Below, in pieces: positions 1-8,482 of a DNA stretch of 64,000 bases. The notes under the pieces are model-generated. The model was not told the origin of the DNA, searched no databases, and saw only the letters and a list, made by a program, of their open reading frames with translations. Origin of the DNA: CAITWF01 sp038231575. Lineage in GTDB: Bacteria; Verrucomicrobiota; Verrucomicrobiia; Opitutales; Opitutaceae. Position 1 is the first letter of the stretch. Every line of letters begins with the position of its first letter. Where the stretch lies: assembly GCA_038231575.1 (NCBI GenBank), contig JBBRLB010000005.1, positions 1 through 64,000 of the forward strand, read 5' to 3'. The position numbers and the translations under genes are program-made.

Positions 1-625
1 CGTCGGGCTCGACGGCGATCATTTTCACGGACGGCTTGCGGGCCTTGAGCACTTCACCGATGCCGGTGATGGTGCCGCCGGTGCCGATGCCGGAGACGAC
101 GAAGTCGACCTTGCCGTCCGTGTCCTTCCAGATTTCCTCGGCGGTCGTCTTGCGATGGATCGCGGGATTGGCGGGATTGGAGAATTGCTGGAGGATGACG
201 CTGTTCGGAATCTTCGCCGCGAGTTCCTCGGCCTTGGCGATGGCGCCCTTCATGCCCTTCGGCCCCTCCGTGAGGACAAGGCGCGCGCCGAGGATCTTGA
301 GGAGCTTGCGGCGCTCCATCGTCATCGTCTCGGGCATCGTGAGGATGAGCTTGAGGCCCTTGGCGGCGGCGACGAACGCCAGGGCGATGCCGGTGTTACC
401 GGAGGTCGGCTCGATGAGCACGGACTTCGCATTGATTTTCCCGCTCTTCAACGCGTCGTCGATCATCGAGAAGCCGATGCGGTCTTTGACGCTCGACAGC
501 GGGTTGAAGAACTCGAGCTTGAGCAAAATCTCCGCCTGCGCGCCGTGCTCGGCGGCCGTGCGGTTGAGGCGCACGAGCGGCGTATTACCGATGGTTTCCG
601 TAATGTCGTTGTAGATCTTGGCCAT
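1..625 (-). CDS. cysK: Cysteine synthase A, partial (C-terminus beyond window)
   Basis: O-acetylserine sulfhydrylase, a PLP enzyme that joins sulfide to O-acetylserine to make cysteine in the cytoplasm. Read on the minus strand it opens MAKIYNDITETIGNTPLVRL. It has the PLP-lysine context NPLSSVKDRIGFSMI, the substrate loop EPTSGNTGIALAFVAA and the phosphate-binding glycines VSGIGTGGTITGIGEV. All three are standard for the CysK/CBS fold-II family. About 208 of roughly 310 residues are present; the gene runs off the left edge. It lies 44 bases downstream of the sulfonate-type permease gene on the same strand, so it probably belongs to the same sulfur operon. The ATG at 623-625 gives the family's usual N-terminus; no Shine-Dalgarno is visible. 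Confidence 0.93.
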   Translation of the reverse strand, partial: MAKIYNDITETIGNTPLVRLNRTAAEHGAQAEILLKLEFFNPLSSVKDRIGFSMIDDALKSGKINAKSVLIEPTSGNTGIALAFVAAAKGLKLILTMPETMTMERRKLLKILGARLVLTEGPKGMKGAIAKAEELAAKIPNSVILQQFSNPANPAIHRKTTAEEIWKDTDGKVDFVVSGIGTGGTITGIGEVLKARKPSVKMIAVEPD

Positions 626-669
626 AATAGGAGGCGGTTGAGTTTTGGTTGGGGAGAAAGGAGGTGTCC

Positions 670-1434
670 TTAGCGGGCGGTGCCCCACCGGCGATGGAGA
701 AAGCGCTCCCAAGGAGAGAACAGAATTTTGTCAGCGATCAAGCCGATGGCGAGCAGGACGATCATGATACCGATGACTTGTTCCATGGCGTTGAGTTCGC
801 GTCCGTAGTGCAGCAGGTGGCCGAGACCGAAGCCGCTCAAAATAGTGACATAAATTTCCGCGGCCATCAAACTGCGCCAGGCAAACGCCCAGCCCTGTTT
901 CATCCCGCCCACAATGAACGGGAGCGCCGCGGGCAGAATCACCCGCAGCCAGGTGTGCAGGCCGTGCGAGCCCATGGTGCGCGCGGCGCGCGCGTAGAGC
1001 GGCGGGACATTGCGCACGCCGTTGTCCGTCGCGATAATCACCGACCACAGCGTGCCCATCACGACGACAAAGAACATCGCGGCTTCCGTTTGCCCAAACC
1101 ACAAGAGCGCGAGCGGCACCCAGCACACACTCGGCAACGCCTGCAAACCCAGCGCCATCAGGCCGAGGGTATCCTCAAGAATTTGAAAGCGCGCCGTGAG
1201 CAAACCGAGCGGCAGGCCCAGGATTATGCCCACGATGTAGCCGAGCCCCAGCCGCTTGAGCGTCACGAGTGTCGCGCTCGCAAGCGTGCCATCGTTCGCT
1301 GCTTCCCAGAGGTAACGTGCGACGTTTTTTGGTGGCGGCACCAGCACGGGTGACCAGAGTTTCGCGAGGACCAACGCTTCCCACAGGAGCACGAGGCCAA
1401 TGAAAAAGAGCAGTATTTTCCCGTAGCGCTTCAT
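670..1434 (-). CDS. ssuC: ABC transporter permease, sulfonate/taurine type
   Basis: Inner-membrane permease of a SsuABC/TauABC/NrtABC-type importer, 254 residues, the usual length. It begins with a hydrophobic helix (about residues 7-26) and has further membrane helices across the protein. The cytoplasmic loop that contacts the ATPase is visible as AARTMGSHGLHTWLRVILPA at about residues 150-170. The start overlaps the stop of the ATPase gene by 4 bases (ATGA), so the two are translationally coupled. The substrate is inferred: with a Rrf2 regulator, a porin and cysK in the same strand-run, an organic or inorganic sulfur compound is more likely than nitrate or a pyrimidine precursor. Confidence 0.88.
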   Translation of the reverse strand: MKRYGKILLFFIGLVLLWEALVLAKLWSPVLVPPPKNVARYLWEAANDGTLASATLVTLKRLGLGYIVGIILGLPLGLLTARFQILEDTLGLMALGLQALPSVCWVPLALLWFGQTEAAMFFVVVMGTLWSVIIATDNGVRNVPPLYARAARTMGSHGLHTWLRVILPAALPFIVGGMKQGWAFAWRSLMAAEIYVTILSGFGLGHLLHYGRELNAMEQVIGIMIVLLAIGLIADKILFSPWERFLHRRWGTAR

Positions 1435-2249
1435 GCGGTGACCTCCGCCGCCGCCGCGTCCGCCCGCGCGTGGCTCTTCAATGCCGTCATGATGGTCGTC
1501 GCGTGCCGCGCGAGTTCGACGCTGTTGATGTCGCGCGGCCGCGGCAGATTGATTTTGAATTCCTGCCGGATGCGGCCGGGATGCGGCGAGAACAGCACCA
1601 CGCGATCGCCGAGGCAGCAGGCTTCGCGGACATTGTGCGTGACGAAGATGATCGTCTTTTTCCGGTCCGCCCAGATGCGCTGCAGATCGCCGTAGAGTTG
1701 CTCGCGCGTGAGCGCATCGAGCGCGGCAAAGGGTTCATCCATGAGCAGCACGCGGGGGTTGGGCGCGAGGGCGCGCGCGAGCGCCACGCGCTGCTTCATG
1801 CCGCCCGACAGCTCGTGCACGAAGGCGTGGTGGAATTTTTCCAGCTCGACGAGCTTGAGGTAAAACTCCGCGACCTTGCGTCGCTCGGCGGAGTCGAGCC
1901 CCGGTTTGAGACGGAGGCTGAACAGGACGTTGTCGAGCACGTCGAGCCACGGAAACAACGCCGACTCCTGAAACATCATCATACGTTCCCGGCCGGGCTC
2001 CGTCACCGGCGCCCCGTTGCACGTCACACTGCCCGTGTCGGCGCCTTCGAGGCCGGCGATGATATTGAGCAGCGTCGATTTTCCGCAGCCACTCGGTCCG
2101 AGCAGGCAGACAAATTCACCTTCGCCGACCTCCAGCGAGACGTTGTCGAGTGCGTGCACGTCTTCCTGGCGGGAGCGAAAGCGTTTGCTCACGCCTTGCA
2201 CGGAGAGCTTCGACGCAGACTCGTTCGGGCGTTCGGCGGGCAGGGTCAT
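1431..2249 (-). CDS. ssuB: ABC transporter ATP-binding protein, sulfonate/taurine type
   Basis: Cytoplasmic ATPase of the importer, 272 residues. Walker A is GPSGCGKST at residues 51-59, the Q-loop lies in MMFQESALFPW at about 91-101, the signature is LSGGMKQR at 147-154, and Walker B with the D-loop is LLMDEPFAALD at about 168-178. The FQESALFPWL region is typical of the SsuB/TauB/NrtD branch. The gene overlaps both neighbours by 4 bases, giving a tight A-B-C order. The N-terminal 14 residues are low in conservation, and the start is set by the overlap with the upstream gene. Confidence 0.92.
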   Translation of the reverse strand: MTLPAERPNESASKLSVQGVSKRFRSRQEDVHALDNVSLEVGEGEFVCLLGPSGCGKSTLLNIIAGLEGADTGSVTCNGAPVTEPGRERMMMFQESALFPWLDVLDNVLFSLRLKPGLDSAERRKVAEFYLKLVELEKFHHAFVHELSGGMKQRVALARALAPNPRVLLMDEPFAALDALTREQLYGDLQRIWADRKKTIIFVTHNVREACCLGDRVVLFSPHPGRIRQEFKINLPRPRDINSVELARHATTIMTALKSHARADAAAAEVTA

Positions 2250-3211
2250 GGTTTGCGGCTGAAGAGGCGATCGAGGGGAATGGCGTCGCGGAGGAACCCT
2301 ACACTTTGAGCGTCGCCGACCAAGGCGTCAAACTGCGCCTGCGCCACCGCGTCGGTAAATTTCAACCGCCGCCACGCGCTCGCGATCATCGCGGTGGACA
2401 TCTCGCGCTTCGTCTCGGCGCTGAGGCCGGCGCGCACTTGGGCGCGCGCCTCGTCCGCGTGCGTATTGATCCAAGCGGTGAGCTCGACGTGCGCCGCGTG
2501 GAATTTCTCCACGAGGTCGGGATGCGTCTTCAGAATCTTCACGCTGCCGACCAGCACCGTCGTCACCGCATCTTTCTGTTCGAGCAGGATTTTTCCACGC
2601 GCCTCGAGTTCGAGCCGCGAGACCCACGGCTCGACCGTCCACACGCCGTCCAGTTTCCCCTGCTGGAAAAGCGGGAGCTGATCGGGATTGGCGGTCGGCA
2701 CGACCGAGGCGTCGCCACCGGTCAGCGTAATTTTGAAACCCTGCTGCTTGAGCCACGCGCGCGCCGCCACGTCCTGGGTGTTGCCGAGCTGCGGCGTCGC
2801 GATCCGCTTGCCGCGAAAATCCTCCGGCTTCGCCATCCGCCCATCGCCGGGCACGACCAGCGCTGCGCCGCCTTGCGCCGCGCCGGCCAGCACCCGAATC
2901 TCATCCCCGCGCGAGCGAATGAAAGCATTGAGCGCGGGATTCGGGCCCACGTAAGTCAGATCGATGCTGCCGGCAAAAATCGCCTCCATCGCACTGGGGC
3001 CGGCGTGGAAGGGAAACCATTGCAGGGTGACGTCGGGCCCGAGGCGTTGCTCAAACCAACCGGGTTTTTCCCGCGTGGTGTGGCTGCCGATGATGCCCTG
3101 GGCGTGGGTGACGTTGGGAAAATAGCCGACCCGCAGTGTAATTTTTTCCGCGCGGACGCTGACCACCACGAGAAAAAGCAGGATAAAGGAAAGAGAGCCC
3201 GAGTGCTTCAT
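2246..3211 (-). CDS. ssuA: ABC transporter substrate-binding protein, SsuA/NrtA-like
   Basis: Periplasmic binding protein of the importer, 321 residues. It has a signal peptide of about 21 residues (hydrophobic FILLFLVVVSVRA, then EK). The mature part opens LRVGYFPNVTHAQGIIG and carries DLTYVGPNPALNAF and LDGVWTVEPWVSRLE. These are hallmarks of the family that binds sulfonates, taurine, nitrate or pyrimidine precursors. It overlaps the ATPase gene by 4 bases and follows the porin gene after 18 bases. A sulfur ligand is inferred from the Rrf2/cysK context, not from the sequence of the binding site. Confidence 0.88.
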   Translation of the reverse strand: MKHSGSLSFILLFLVVVSVRAEKITLRVGYFPNVTHAQGIIGSHTTREKPGWFEQRLGPDVTLQWFPFHAGPSAMEAIFAGSIDLTYVGPNPALNAFIRSRGDEIRVLAGAAQGGAALVVPGDGRMAKPEDFRGKRIATPQLGNTQDVAARAWLKQQGFKITLTGGDASVVPTANPDQLPLFQQGKLDGVWTVEPWVSRLELEARGKILLEQKDAVTTVLVGSVKILKTHPDLVEKFHAAHVELTAWINTHADEARAQVRAGLSAETKREMSTAMIASAWRRLKFTDAVAQAQFDALVGDAQSVGFLRDAIPLDRLFSRKP

Positions 3212-3229
3212 GGTCGTGGGCGGTTTGGT

Positions 3230-4615
3230 TTAGAACGTCAGTTGGAACCGCGTGATAAAGGCTTGTTCTTTCTGGCGAAGAATCTGCGAGGCAGACACCG
3301 CCGGGGCGATTGAGTTGAAGCCGAACTTCGTCTGGTAGCCGTCGATTTTGAACGCGACGGCCTTGCTGAGATACCAATTGAGACCGAGGCCGAAGGACTT
3401 CGCGCGGTCGGCGTTGCTCGCGGCGGACGCGTAAAGCGGGAATGCGGCGTCATCGACCGTCAGGTCGGCGTAACGCGCGACGAGCTCGACTGCGCCCCAG
3501 GTGCCGGCGGCCCAGTCGAAGTTGGTGCGCGGCACCACACCCGTGAACGACGAGTCCTCGCCGGTGAGCACGAAGCCGGCGGCCAGTTGCCACGCTTTGT
3601 TTTGCAGTTCGGTCTTCAGTCCGGTCGCACTCGGCCGCACATTGACCGCGGAGACGACGTATTCGCCCAGCGCGCCGAAGGAGCCGAGGCGGAAGTCGGC
3701 CTGCGGCGAGACGCGCCAGTTGCGGCCGTCCGCGATCGTCGTGGCCGCGTAAGAGAAGAAGGTCTGCTGGCCATCCGTGCGATAGCCACCCGTGCGACCG
3801 GCCGCAGTTTTGTGACGACCCGAGCTCGCAGAGATGCCAAATGAGAGGCCCTGCACCGGCGAGCCGGCGTCGCCGCGGAACGGCGTGGCGAACACGCGCC
3901 CGACCACATCTTTCTCATTGTCGAAGTCGGCGTTGGTCGAACTGCCGCCGTCACCGAGCCCGCCGAAAACCCCGACCGCATAGTTCACCGTGCCGCCGAG
4001 CAGTTCGCCAGAAGCCTGGAGGCCGAGATCGCGGTTTGGCACGAGGTTGGTGACGATGGAACGCTCATTGAAGAACGTCCATGCGTCGGACTGGAGCAGT
4101 TCGAGCCCGACAGGCGACTTGAACTTGCCGAACTTGAACTGGAGCGACTTGTCGAGGGCCACCGTGAAATTCGCTTCCTGAATCGTCACGGCGTTGCCCC
4201 CGAACTCAGTGACGAGTTGAAAGCCGTAGTTTTTCGCCAGCAGGCCTTCGCTGATGAGCCGCGCGCGCCGAAGGATAAAACCGTTATTGGCCACCCCGCC
4301 GCCGTCGTGAAAGAAGAGGCGAGAGTCCAGTTGGACCAGGGCGCGCAGTTTGATCGAATTGGCGCCGTCGGGTGACGCGAACGTGAAGCCCTTGTCGTTG
4401 ACGGTGATCTTGGGGGTGGTCGGAGCCGCGGCGGAGGCGGCCTCCTCTTTGATCTCGAGCCGGCGCGAGATGATTTTCAATTGCTGCTCAAGCGCGCGAA
4501 CTTGTTCGCGGAGCGCGCGGAGGTCGGCGGCATCGGCGGGCTCCGCGGAAGTCGCGGAGGTAAACGCCAGCGCGGCAGAAAACGCGAGGCGGCGGATGAG
4601 GGTAGAGTTCTTCAC
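3230..4615 (-). CDS. Outer-membrane porin, OprP/OprO-like
   Basis: Predicted trimeric outer-membrane beta-barrel of 461 residues. It has a signal peptide (about 1-25), then a short coiled-coil segment (LRALREQVRALEQQLKIISR, about residues 33-52), and then a long barrel region with alternating hydrophobic strands. It ends in phenylalanine (ITRFQLTF), the usual barrel-assembly signal. The layout of coiled coil, then FTFASPDGANSIKLRALVQLD, then barrel is typical of the phosphate/pyrophosphate-selective porin family. Its position between the Rrf2 regulator and the SsuABC genes suggests it admits the anionic sulfur substrate of that transporter. Substrate specificity cannot be read from the sequence. 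Confidence 0.85.
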   Translation of the reverse strand: MKNSTLIRRLAFSAALAFTSATSAEPADAADLRALREQVRALEQQLKIISRRLEIKEEAASAAAPTTPKITVNDKGFTFASPDGANSIKLRALVQLDSRLFFHDGGGVANNGFILRRARLISEGLLAKNYGFQLVTEFGGNAVTIQEANFTVALDKSLQFKFGKFKSPVGLELLQSDAWTFFNERSIVTNLVPNRDLGLQASGELLGGTVNYAVGVFGGLGDGGSSTNADFDNEKDVVGRVFATPFRGDAGSPVQGLSFGISASSGRHKTAAGRTGGYRTDGQQTFFSYAATTIADGRNWRVSPQADFRLGSFGALGEYVVSAVNVRPSATGLKTELQNKAWQLAAGFVLTGEDSSFTGVVPRTNFDWAAGTWGAVELVARYADLTVDDAAFPLYASAASNADRAKSFGLGLNWYLSKAVAFKIDGYQTKFGFNSIAPAVSASQILRQKEQAFITRFQLTF

Positions 4616-4735
4616 GGTCGGTGATGGAGATAAGAGGGAGCGGAACTTCCCGTGGGCGGGTGGGTGTCGCGCGAAGGCAGAACGGCTTTGCCGGTGGGCG
4701 GGATTGCCGCCGGTCTGGGCCGGTGGGCGGAAATA

Positions 4736-5335
4736 CTAGATGGTGTAGTCGGGCAGCAGTTGGTGGAGGACGCCCTCGGTGGCATCGAGGCGCGGCGAAC
4801 GCGCGTGGCGGGCCAGTCGGCGGGCGTGGCGCGCGGGCACGCGCGCGAGCGGCGCCGCCGAGTCGGCCTCGGGCGTGAACGGCAGCGGCACGCCGTTGCG
4901 ACGCAATTTGCGCAGCGTGACCTCGACGACATCGGCCAGCGTATAACGATCAAGGATGCCGGCGATGGCGTTGCGCACGTCGAGCATGAGCATCCGCAAC
5001 CCACAGTGCTCCTCGTCGGGGCACGTGCATTTCTCGTAGGCGCTCTGGCTCACGCACCCGATCGGGGCGAGCGGCCCATCGATGAGCCGCACCACGGAAC
5101 CGATCGTGATTTTGCTGGCAGGCTTCGCGAGGCGGTAGCCGCCGAATTTTCCGCGCGCGCTTGCGACGAAGCCGCCTTCCTTGAGCGCCTGCATGATCTG
5201 CTCGAGAAACTTCACCGGCAACTGCTCGTTGTCGGCGAGTTCGGACACCTGCACGAGCGAACGTCCCACCTCGGCCGCGATGCCGAGGTTGATGAGGGAG
5301 CGGAGGGCGTATTCGCCTTTCTTCGAGAGCTTCAT
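4736..5335 (-). CDS. Rrf2-family transcriptional regulator
   Basis: Winged-helix regulator of 199 residues opening MKLSKKGEYALRSLINLG, the classic Rrf2/IscR/CymR start. The recognition region includes VKFLEQIMQALKEGGFVASA and GKFGGYRLAKPASKI. A four-cysteine stretch (CVSQSAYEKCTCPDEEHC, about residues 93-110) resembles the iron-sulfur ligand region of IscR/NsrR-type members more than the cysteine-poor CymR. It heads the sulfur-uptake run and has a perfect inverted repeat 23 bases upstream of its start, so autoregulation and control of porin-ssuABC-cysK are likely. The C-terminal 45 residues are arginine/alanine-rich and not recognisable. Confidence 0.9.
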   Translation of the reverse strand: MKLSKKGEYALRSLINLGIAAEVGRSLVQVSELADNEQLPVKFLEQIMQALKEGGFVASARGKFGGYRLAKPASKITIGSVVRLIDGPLAPIGCVSQSAYEKCTCPDEEHCGLRMLMLDVRNAIAGILDRYTLADVVEVTLRKLRRNGVPLPFTPEADSAAPLARVPARHARRLARHARSPRLDATEGVLHQLLPDYTI

Positions 5336-5357
5336 GGCCGAGTTTCGTTAATGTAGA

Positions 5358-5376
5358 TTAAATCAGTATGATTTAA
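5358..5376. promoter_or_regulatory. Perfect inverted repeat, probable Rrf2 operator
   Basis: TTAAATCA-GTA-TGATTTAA is a perfect 8-base inverted repeat with a 3-base spacer. It is AT-rich in otherwise GC-rich DNA and sits 23-41 bases before the Rrf2 gene start. Rrf2-family regulators bind AT-rich dyads near their own promoters, so this is the best operator candidate. I saw no second copy before the porin gene. Confidence 0.6.
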
Positions 5377-5508
5377 ACAAGCCTCGATTCCCGGGCCGGA
5401 AAAGATTTATGACGCCACGCGCACGCGCCACACGATTTTACGCTCTGGAGGTGGAGCTTCAAGCCCGACACTTGTCCGCCCGCGGTGGAGGTCGGAGAAA
5501 ACCTCCTC

Positions 5509-6288
5509 CTATAAATGCAACCGCAGCCCGTCGTAGGCCGGCGCGATTCCGGCCGGAAGCGATGCCCCGAGTTCCGCGTGATCACTCAAGTGCGTAAGGT
5601 GCGTCAACCAGGTCTGCGGCGCAGCGATTTCACGCGCGGCGGCCACGGCTTCGTCGATGCTCATGTGCGACGGATGTGGCAGCGGCCGCAGCCCGTCGAG
5701 CACCACGGCCGCGGCGCCACGGGCGAGCGCGACCGCTTCACGCGGGAGGCGTTTGCAGTCCGTGTAGTAGACAAATTTTTTCCCGCTGCTGCGCTCCGTG
5801 AAAATGAGGCCGAGGGTGTTGACGCCGCCGTGCGGCAGCAGCGTCGATTGAATCGTGCCCTGCGGTAGTTCCATCACCGCCGGCATCGCGACGAGCTTGA
5901 AGGCCGCATAACCCTTCGCCAGCGGTTGCTCCCCCATCGCGTAGGGATACATGGAGAGCACGCGGCTCATCCCCTCCTCCGTCGTGTAAACCGTGAGCGC
6001 CGTGCCGCCATGTAAATCGCAGAACCGCCGGAGGTCATCCATCCCCGCGATGTGATCGGCATGACCATGCGTGAGAATGAACACGTCCAGCTGGGTGATC
6101 TGCTCGCGCAGACACTGCATCCGAAACTCCGGCGACGCGTCCACCTGCACGTGCAATCCGTCCATCACGACGTGAATCGACGCCCGCGTCCGCTGGTTCC
6201 GGGCATCGGTCGATGCGCACACCGCGCACGTGCACGCGATCATCGGCACGCCTTGCGACGTGCCGGTGCCGAGTAAGATGACTTCCAT
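5509..6288 (-). CDS. MBL-fold metal-dependent hydrolase, PhnP-like
   Basis: Metallo-beta-lactamase-fold phosphodiesterase-like enzyme of 259 residues. It opens MEVILLGTGTSQGVPMI, followed by a cysteine cluster CTCAVCASTDARNQRTRAS (about residues 19-37), as in PhnP and its relatives. The metal-binding signature THGHADH is at residues 73-79 (H74, H76, D78, H79), and HLTHLSDH lies near the C-terminus. PhnP cleaves cyclic phosphates in phosphonate metabolism, but no phn genes are present. Many such homologues stand alone, so only a general phosphodiesterase/hydrolase role is supported. It lies downstream of the groEL terminator on the same strand and probably has its own promoter in 6289-6330. 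Confidence 0.85.
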   Translation of the reverse strand: MEVILLGTGTSQGVPMIACTCAVCASTDARNQRTRASIHVVMDGLHVQVDASPEFRMQCLREQITQLDVFILTHGHADHIAGMDDLRRFCDLHGGTALTVYTTEEGMSRVLSMYPYAMGEQPLAKGYAAFKLVAMPAVMELPQGTIQSTLLPHGGVNTLGLIFTERSSGKKFVYYTDCKRLPREAVALARGAAAVVLDGLRPLPHPSHMSIDEAVAAAREIAAPQTWLTHLTHLSDHAELGASLPAGIAPAYDGLRLHL

Positions 6289-6330
6289 GGAAAGACAAAA
6301 GCAGCGCGCCGGCTGCGAAGGAAGAAAACA

Positions 6331-6360
6331 AAAAGGCGCGTTCCGAAGAACGCGCCTTTT
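6331..6360. terminator. Strong bidirectional intrinsic terminator after groEL
   Basis: AAAAGGCGCGTTC-CGAA-GAACGCGCCTTTT is a perfect 13-base-pair stem with a 4-base loop; on the minus strand it is followed by TGTTTTC. It lies 49 bases past the groEL stop. A second perfect hairpin, GTCCCGAT-GA-ATCGGGAC at 6371-6388, sits between the stop and this terminator and may help protect the 3' end. Confidence 0.9.
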
Positions 6361-6408
6361 TGAAAAACGTGTCCCGATGAATCGGGACGCGGAATTATTC
6401 GGATTCGA

Positions 6409-8046
6409 TTAGTAATCCATGCCGCCCATGCCGCCGCCGCCGTGGCCGCCGGGAGCATGGGATTCCTTCTTCTCCGGGATCTCGGTGATCATGCACTCGG
6501 TGGTGAGGAGCAGACCAGCGATCGAAGCCGCGTTCTGGAGCGCGGTGCGGGTGACCTTCGTCGGGTCAACCACGCCGGCCTTCACGAGGTCCTCGTATTT
6601 GTCGGTCGCGACGTTGTAGCCGAAGTTGCCCTTACCGGCCATGACTTCGCCGACGACAACCGCGCCTTCAACGCCCGCGTTCGAGCAGAGCATGCGGATC
6701 GGGTGCTCGATCGCGCGACGCACGATCTGGGAACCGATCTTCTCGTCGCCTTCGAGTTGAAGGGCGTCGATGGCCTTCGCGGTGCGGAGCAGCGCGACAC
6801 CACCGCCGGCGACGATACCCTCTTCCACCGCAGCGCGGGTGGCGTGGAGGGCGTCTTCGACGCGGGCCTTCTTCTCTTTCATCTCAACTTCAGTGGAGGC
6901 ACCGACGTTGATGACGGCGACGCCGCCCGCGAGCTTCGCGAGACGCTCTTGGAGCTTCTCCCGATCGTAATCGCTGGTGGTCTCGTCGATCTGGCGGCGG
7001 ATTTGCTTCACGCGGCCCTGGATGTCGGACGACTTGCCCGAACCCTCGACGATGGTGGTGTTCTCCTTGTCGACGACGATACGCTTGGCGCGGCCGAGGT
7101 CGCTGACCGTGAGATTCTCGAGTTTGAGGCCGAGGTCTTCGCTGATGCAGCGGCCGCCGGTGAGGACAGCGATGTCCTCCAGCATGGCCTTGCGGCGATC
7201 GCCGAAGCCCGGGGCCTTGACGGCGCACACATTGATCGTGCCGCGAATCTTGTTCACGACGAGCGCGGCGAGGGCTTCGCCCTCGACTTCCTCGGCGATG
7301 ACGAGGAGCGGCTTGCCGCTCTTGGCCACGATCTGGAGGAGCGGGAGGAATTCCTGGAGGTTGGAAATCTTCTTCTCGTGGATCAGGACGTAGGCGTCTT
7401 CGAGGACCGCTTCCTGCGCTTCCGCGTTGGTCGCGAAATACGGGGAGAGATAGCCCTTGTCGAACTGCATGCCCTCGACGACGTCGAGCGTCGTCTCGAT
7501 GGACTTGGCTTCTTCGACGGTGATGGTGCCGTCCTTGCCCACTTTGTCCATGGCGTCGGCAATGATGTTGCCGATTGTGTCGTCCCAGTTCGCGGAAACG
7601 GTCGCGACCTGGCGAATCTCTTCGCGGTCGTTGACCTTCTTGGAAATCTTCGCGAGCTCGGCGATCGCGGCGTCCACGGCCTTGTCGATCCCACGCTTGA
7701 GGAAGATCGGGTTCGAACCCGCGGTGACGTTCTTGAGACCTTCGCGATAGATGCCCTCGGCGAGGACGGTCGCGGTCGTGGTGCCGTCGCCGGCGGCGTC
7801 GGAAGTCTTCGAAGCGACTTCTTTCACCATCTGCGCGCCCATGTTTTCGTAGGGATCGGGAAGTTCGACTTCCTTGGCGACGGTGACGCCGTCCTTGGTG
7901 ACGGTCGGTGAGCCGAATTTTTTGTCGATGACGACGTTGCGGCCCTTCGGCCCGAGCGTGACCTTAACGGCGCGCGAGAGAAGCTCGACCCCGCGGAGGA
8001 TTTTCTGACGAGCGGTCTCGTCGAAGATGAGTTGTTTGGCTGCCAT
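6409..8046 (-). CDS. groEL: Chaperonin GroEL (60 kDa)
   Basis: ATP-driven protein-folding chaperonin subunit of 545 residues, the family's usual length. It shows the N-terminal VTLGPKGRNVVIDKKFGSP, the ATP-binding DGTTTAT motif at about residues 86-93, GVALLRTAKAI near 410, and a C-terminal GGHGGGGMGGMDY tail. The start at 8046 (MAAKQLIFD) is the standard one. The leader before it contains AACCAAAACT and no Shine-Dalgarno. It follows groES by 41 bases and forms a groES-groEL operon downstream of dnaK. Confidence 0.98.
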   Translation of the reverse strand: MAAKQLIFDETARQKILRGVELLSRAVKVTLGPKGRNVVIDKKFGSPTVTKDGVTVAKEVELPDPYENMGAQMVKEVASKTSDAAGDGTTTATVLAEGIYREGLKNVTAGSNPIFLKRGIDKAVDAAIAELAKISKKVNDREEIRQVATVSANWDDTIGNIIADAMDKVGKDGTITVEEAKSIETTLDVVEGMQFDKGYLSPYFATNAEAQEAVLEDAYVLIHEKKISNLQEFLPLLQIVAKSGKPLLVIAEEVEGEALAALVVNKIRGTINVCAVKAPGFGDRRKAMLEDIAVLTGGRCISEDLGLKLENLTVSDLGRAKRIVVDKENTTIVEGSGKSSDIQGRVKQIRRQIDETTSDYDREKLQERLAKLAGGVAVINVGASTEVEMKEKKARVEDALHATRAAVEEGIVAGGGVALLRTAKAIDALQLEGDEKIGSQIVRRAIEHPIRMLCSNAGVEGAVVVGEVMAGKGNFGYNVATDKYEDLVKAGVVDPTKVTRTALQNAASIAGLLLTTECMITEIPEKKESHAPGGHGGGGMGGMDY

Positions 8047-8087
8047 ATGAGTGAGTGATTAGTTTTGGTTGAGAGTGAGAAAGGAAC

Positions 8088-8384
8088 TCAGGCAATGACG
8101 CCGAGAATGTCGTCCTCGCGGACGAGCGTGTATTTCTTTTCGTCGAGCTTCACTTCGGTGCCGCCGTATTTGCTGATGAGCACGCGATCGCCGACCTTGA
8201 CCTCGAACGGGGTGACTTTGCCGTCCTCGCCCTTCTTGCCAGTGCCGAGGGCAATGACCTTGGCCTCCTGTGGCTTTTCTTTGGCGCTGTCCGGGATAAT
8301 GATGCCTCCGCGGACCTGCTCTTTTTCTTCGATGTGTTCGACGAGAACACGATCACCGATGGGCTTGATTTTAACGTTAGCCAT
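8088..8384 (-). CDS. groES: Co-chaperonin GroES (10 kDa)
   Basis: Heptameric lid of the GroEL chamber, 98 residues. The start at 8384 (MANVKIKPIGDRVLVEHIEE) is chosen because it gives the normal N-terminus; a longer frame adds 17 unconserved residues. The mobile loop is KEQVRGGIIIPDSAKEKPQE and the C-terminal part is VLISKYGGTEVKLDEKKYTL, both standard. No CIRCE repeat or clear heat-shock promoter is visible upstream in 8385-8482, so it may be partly co-transcribed with dnaK. Confidence 0.97.
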   Translation of the reverse strand: MANVKIKPIGDRVLVEHIEEKEQVRGGIIIPDSAKEKPQEAKVIALGTGKKGEDGKVTPFEVKVGDRVLISKYGGTEVKLDEKKYTLVREDDILGVIA

Positions 8385-8440
8385 ATATGTGGGTTTGGGT
8401 TGAAGGGATGGTTTTTGGTTTCTGGGTTTCAACAAAGCAC

Positions 8441-8465
8441 GCCCGCCGCGATGAAGGCGGCGGGC
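8441..8465 (-). terminator. GC-rich hairpin after dnaK, possible terminator
   Basis: GCCCGCCGC-(7)-GCGGCGGGC is a perfect 9-base-pair stem lying 18 bases past the dnaK stop. On the minus strand it is followed by GTGCTTTGTTG, which is only weakly T-rich. It may attenuate rather than fully end transcription into groES-groEL. Confidence 0.55.
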
Positions 8466-8482
8466 GCACAGAGGATGAAAAG

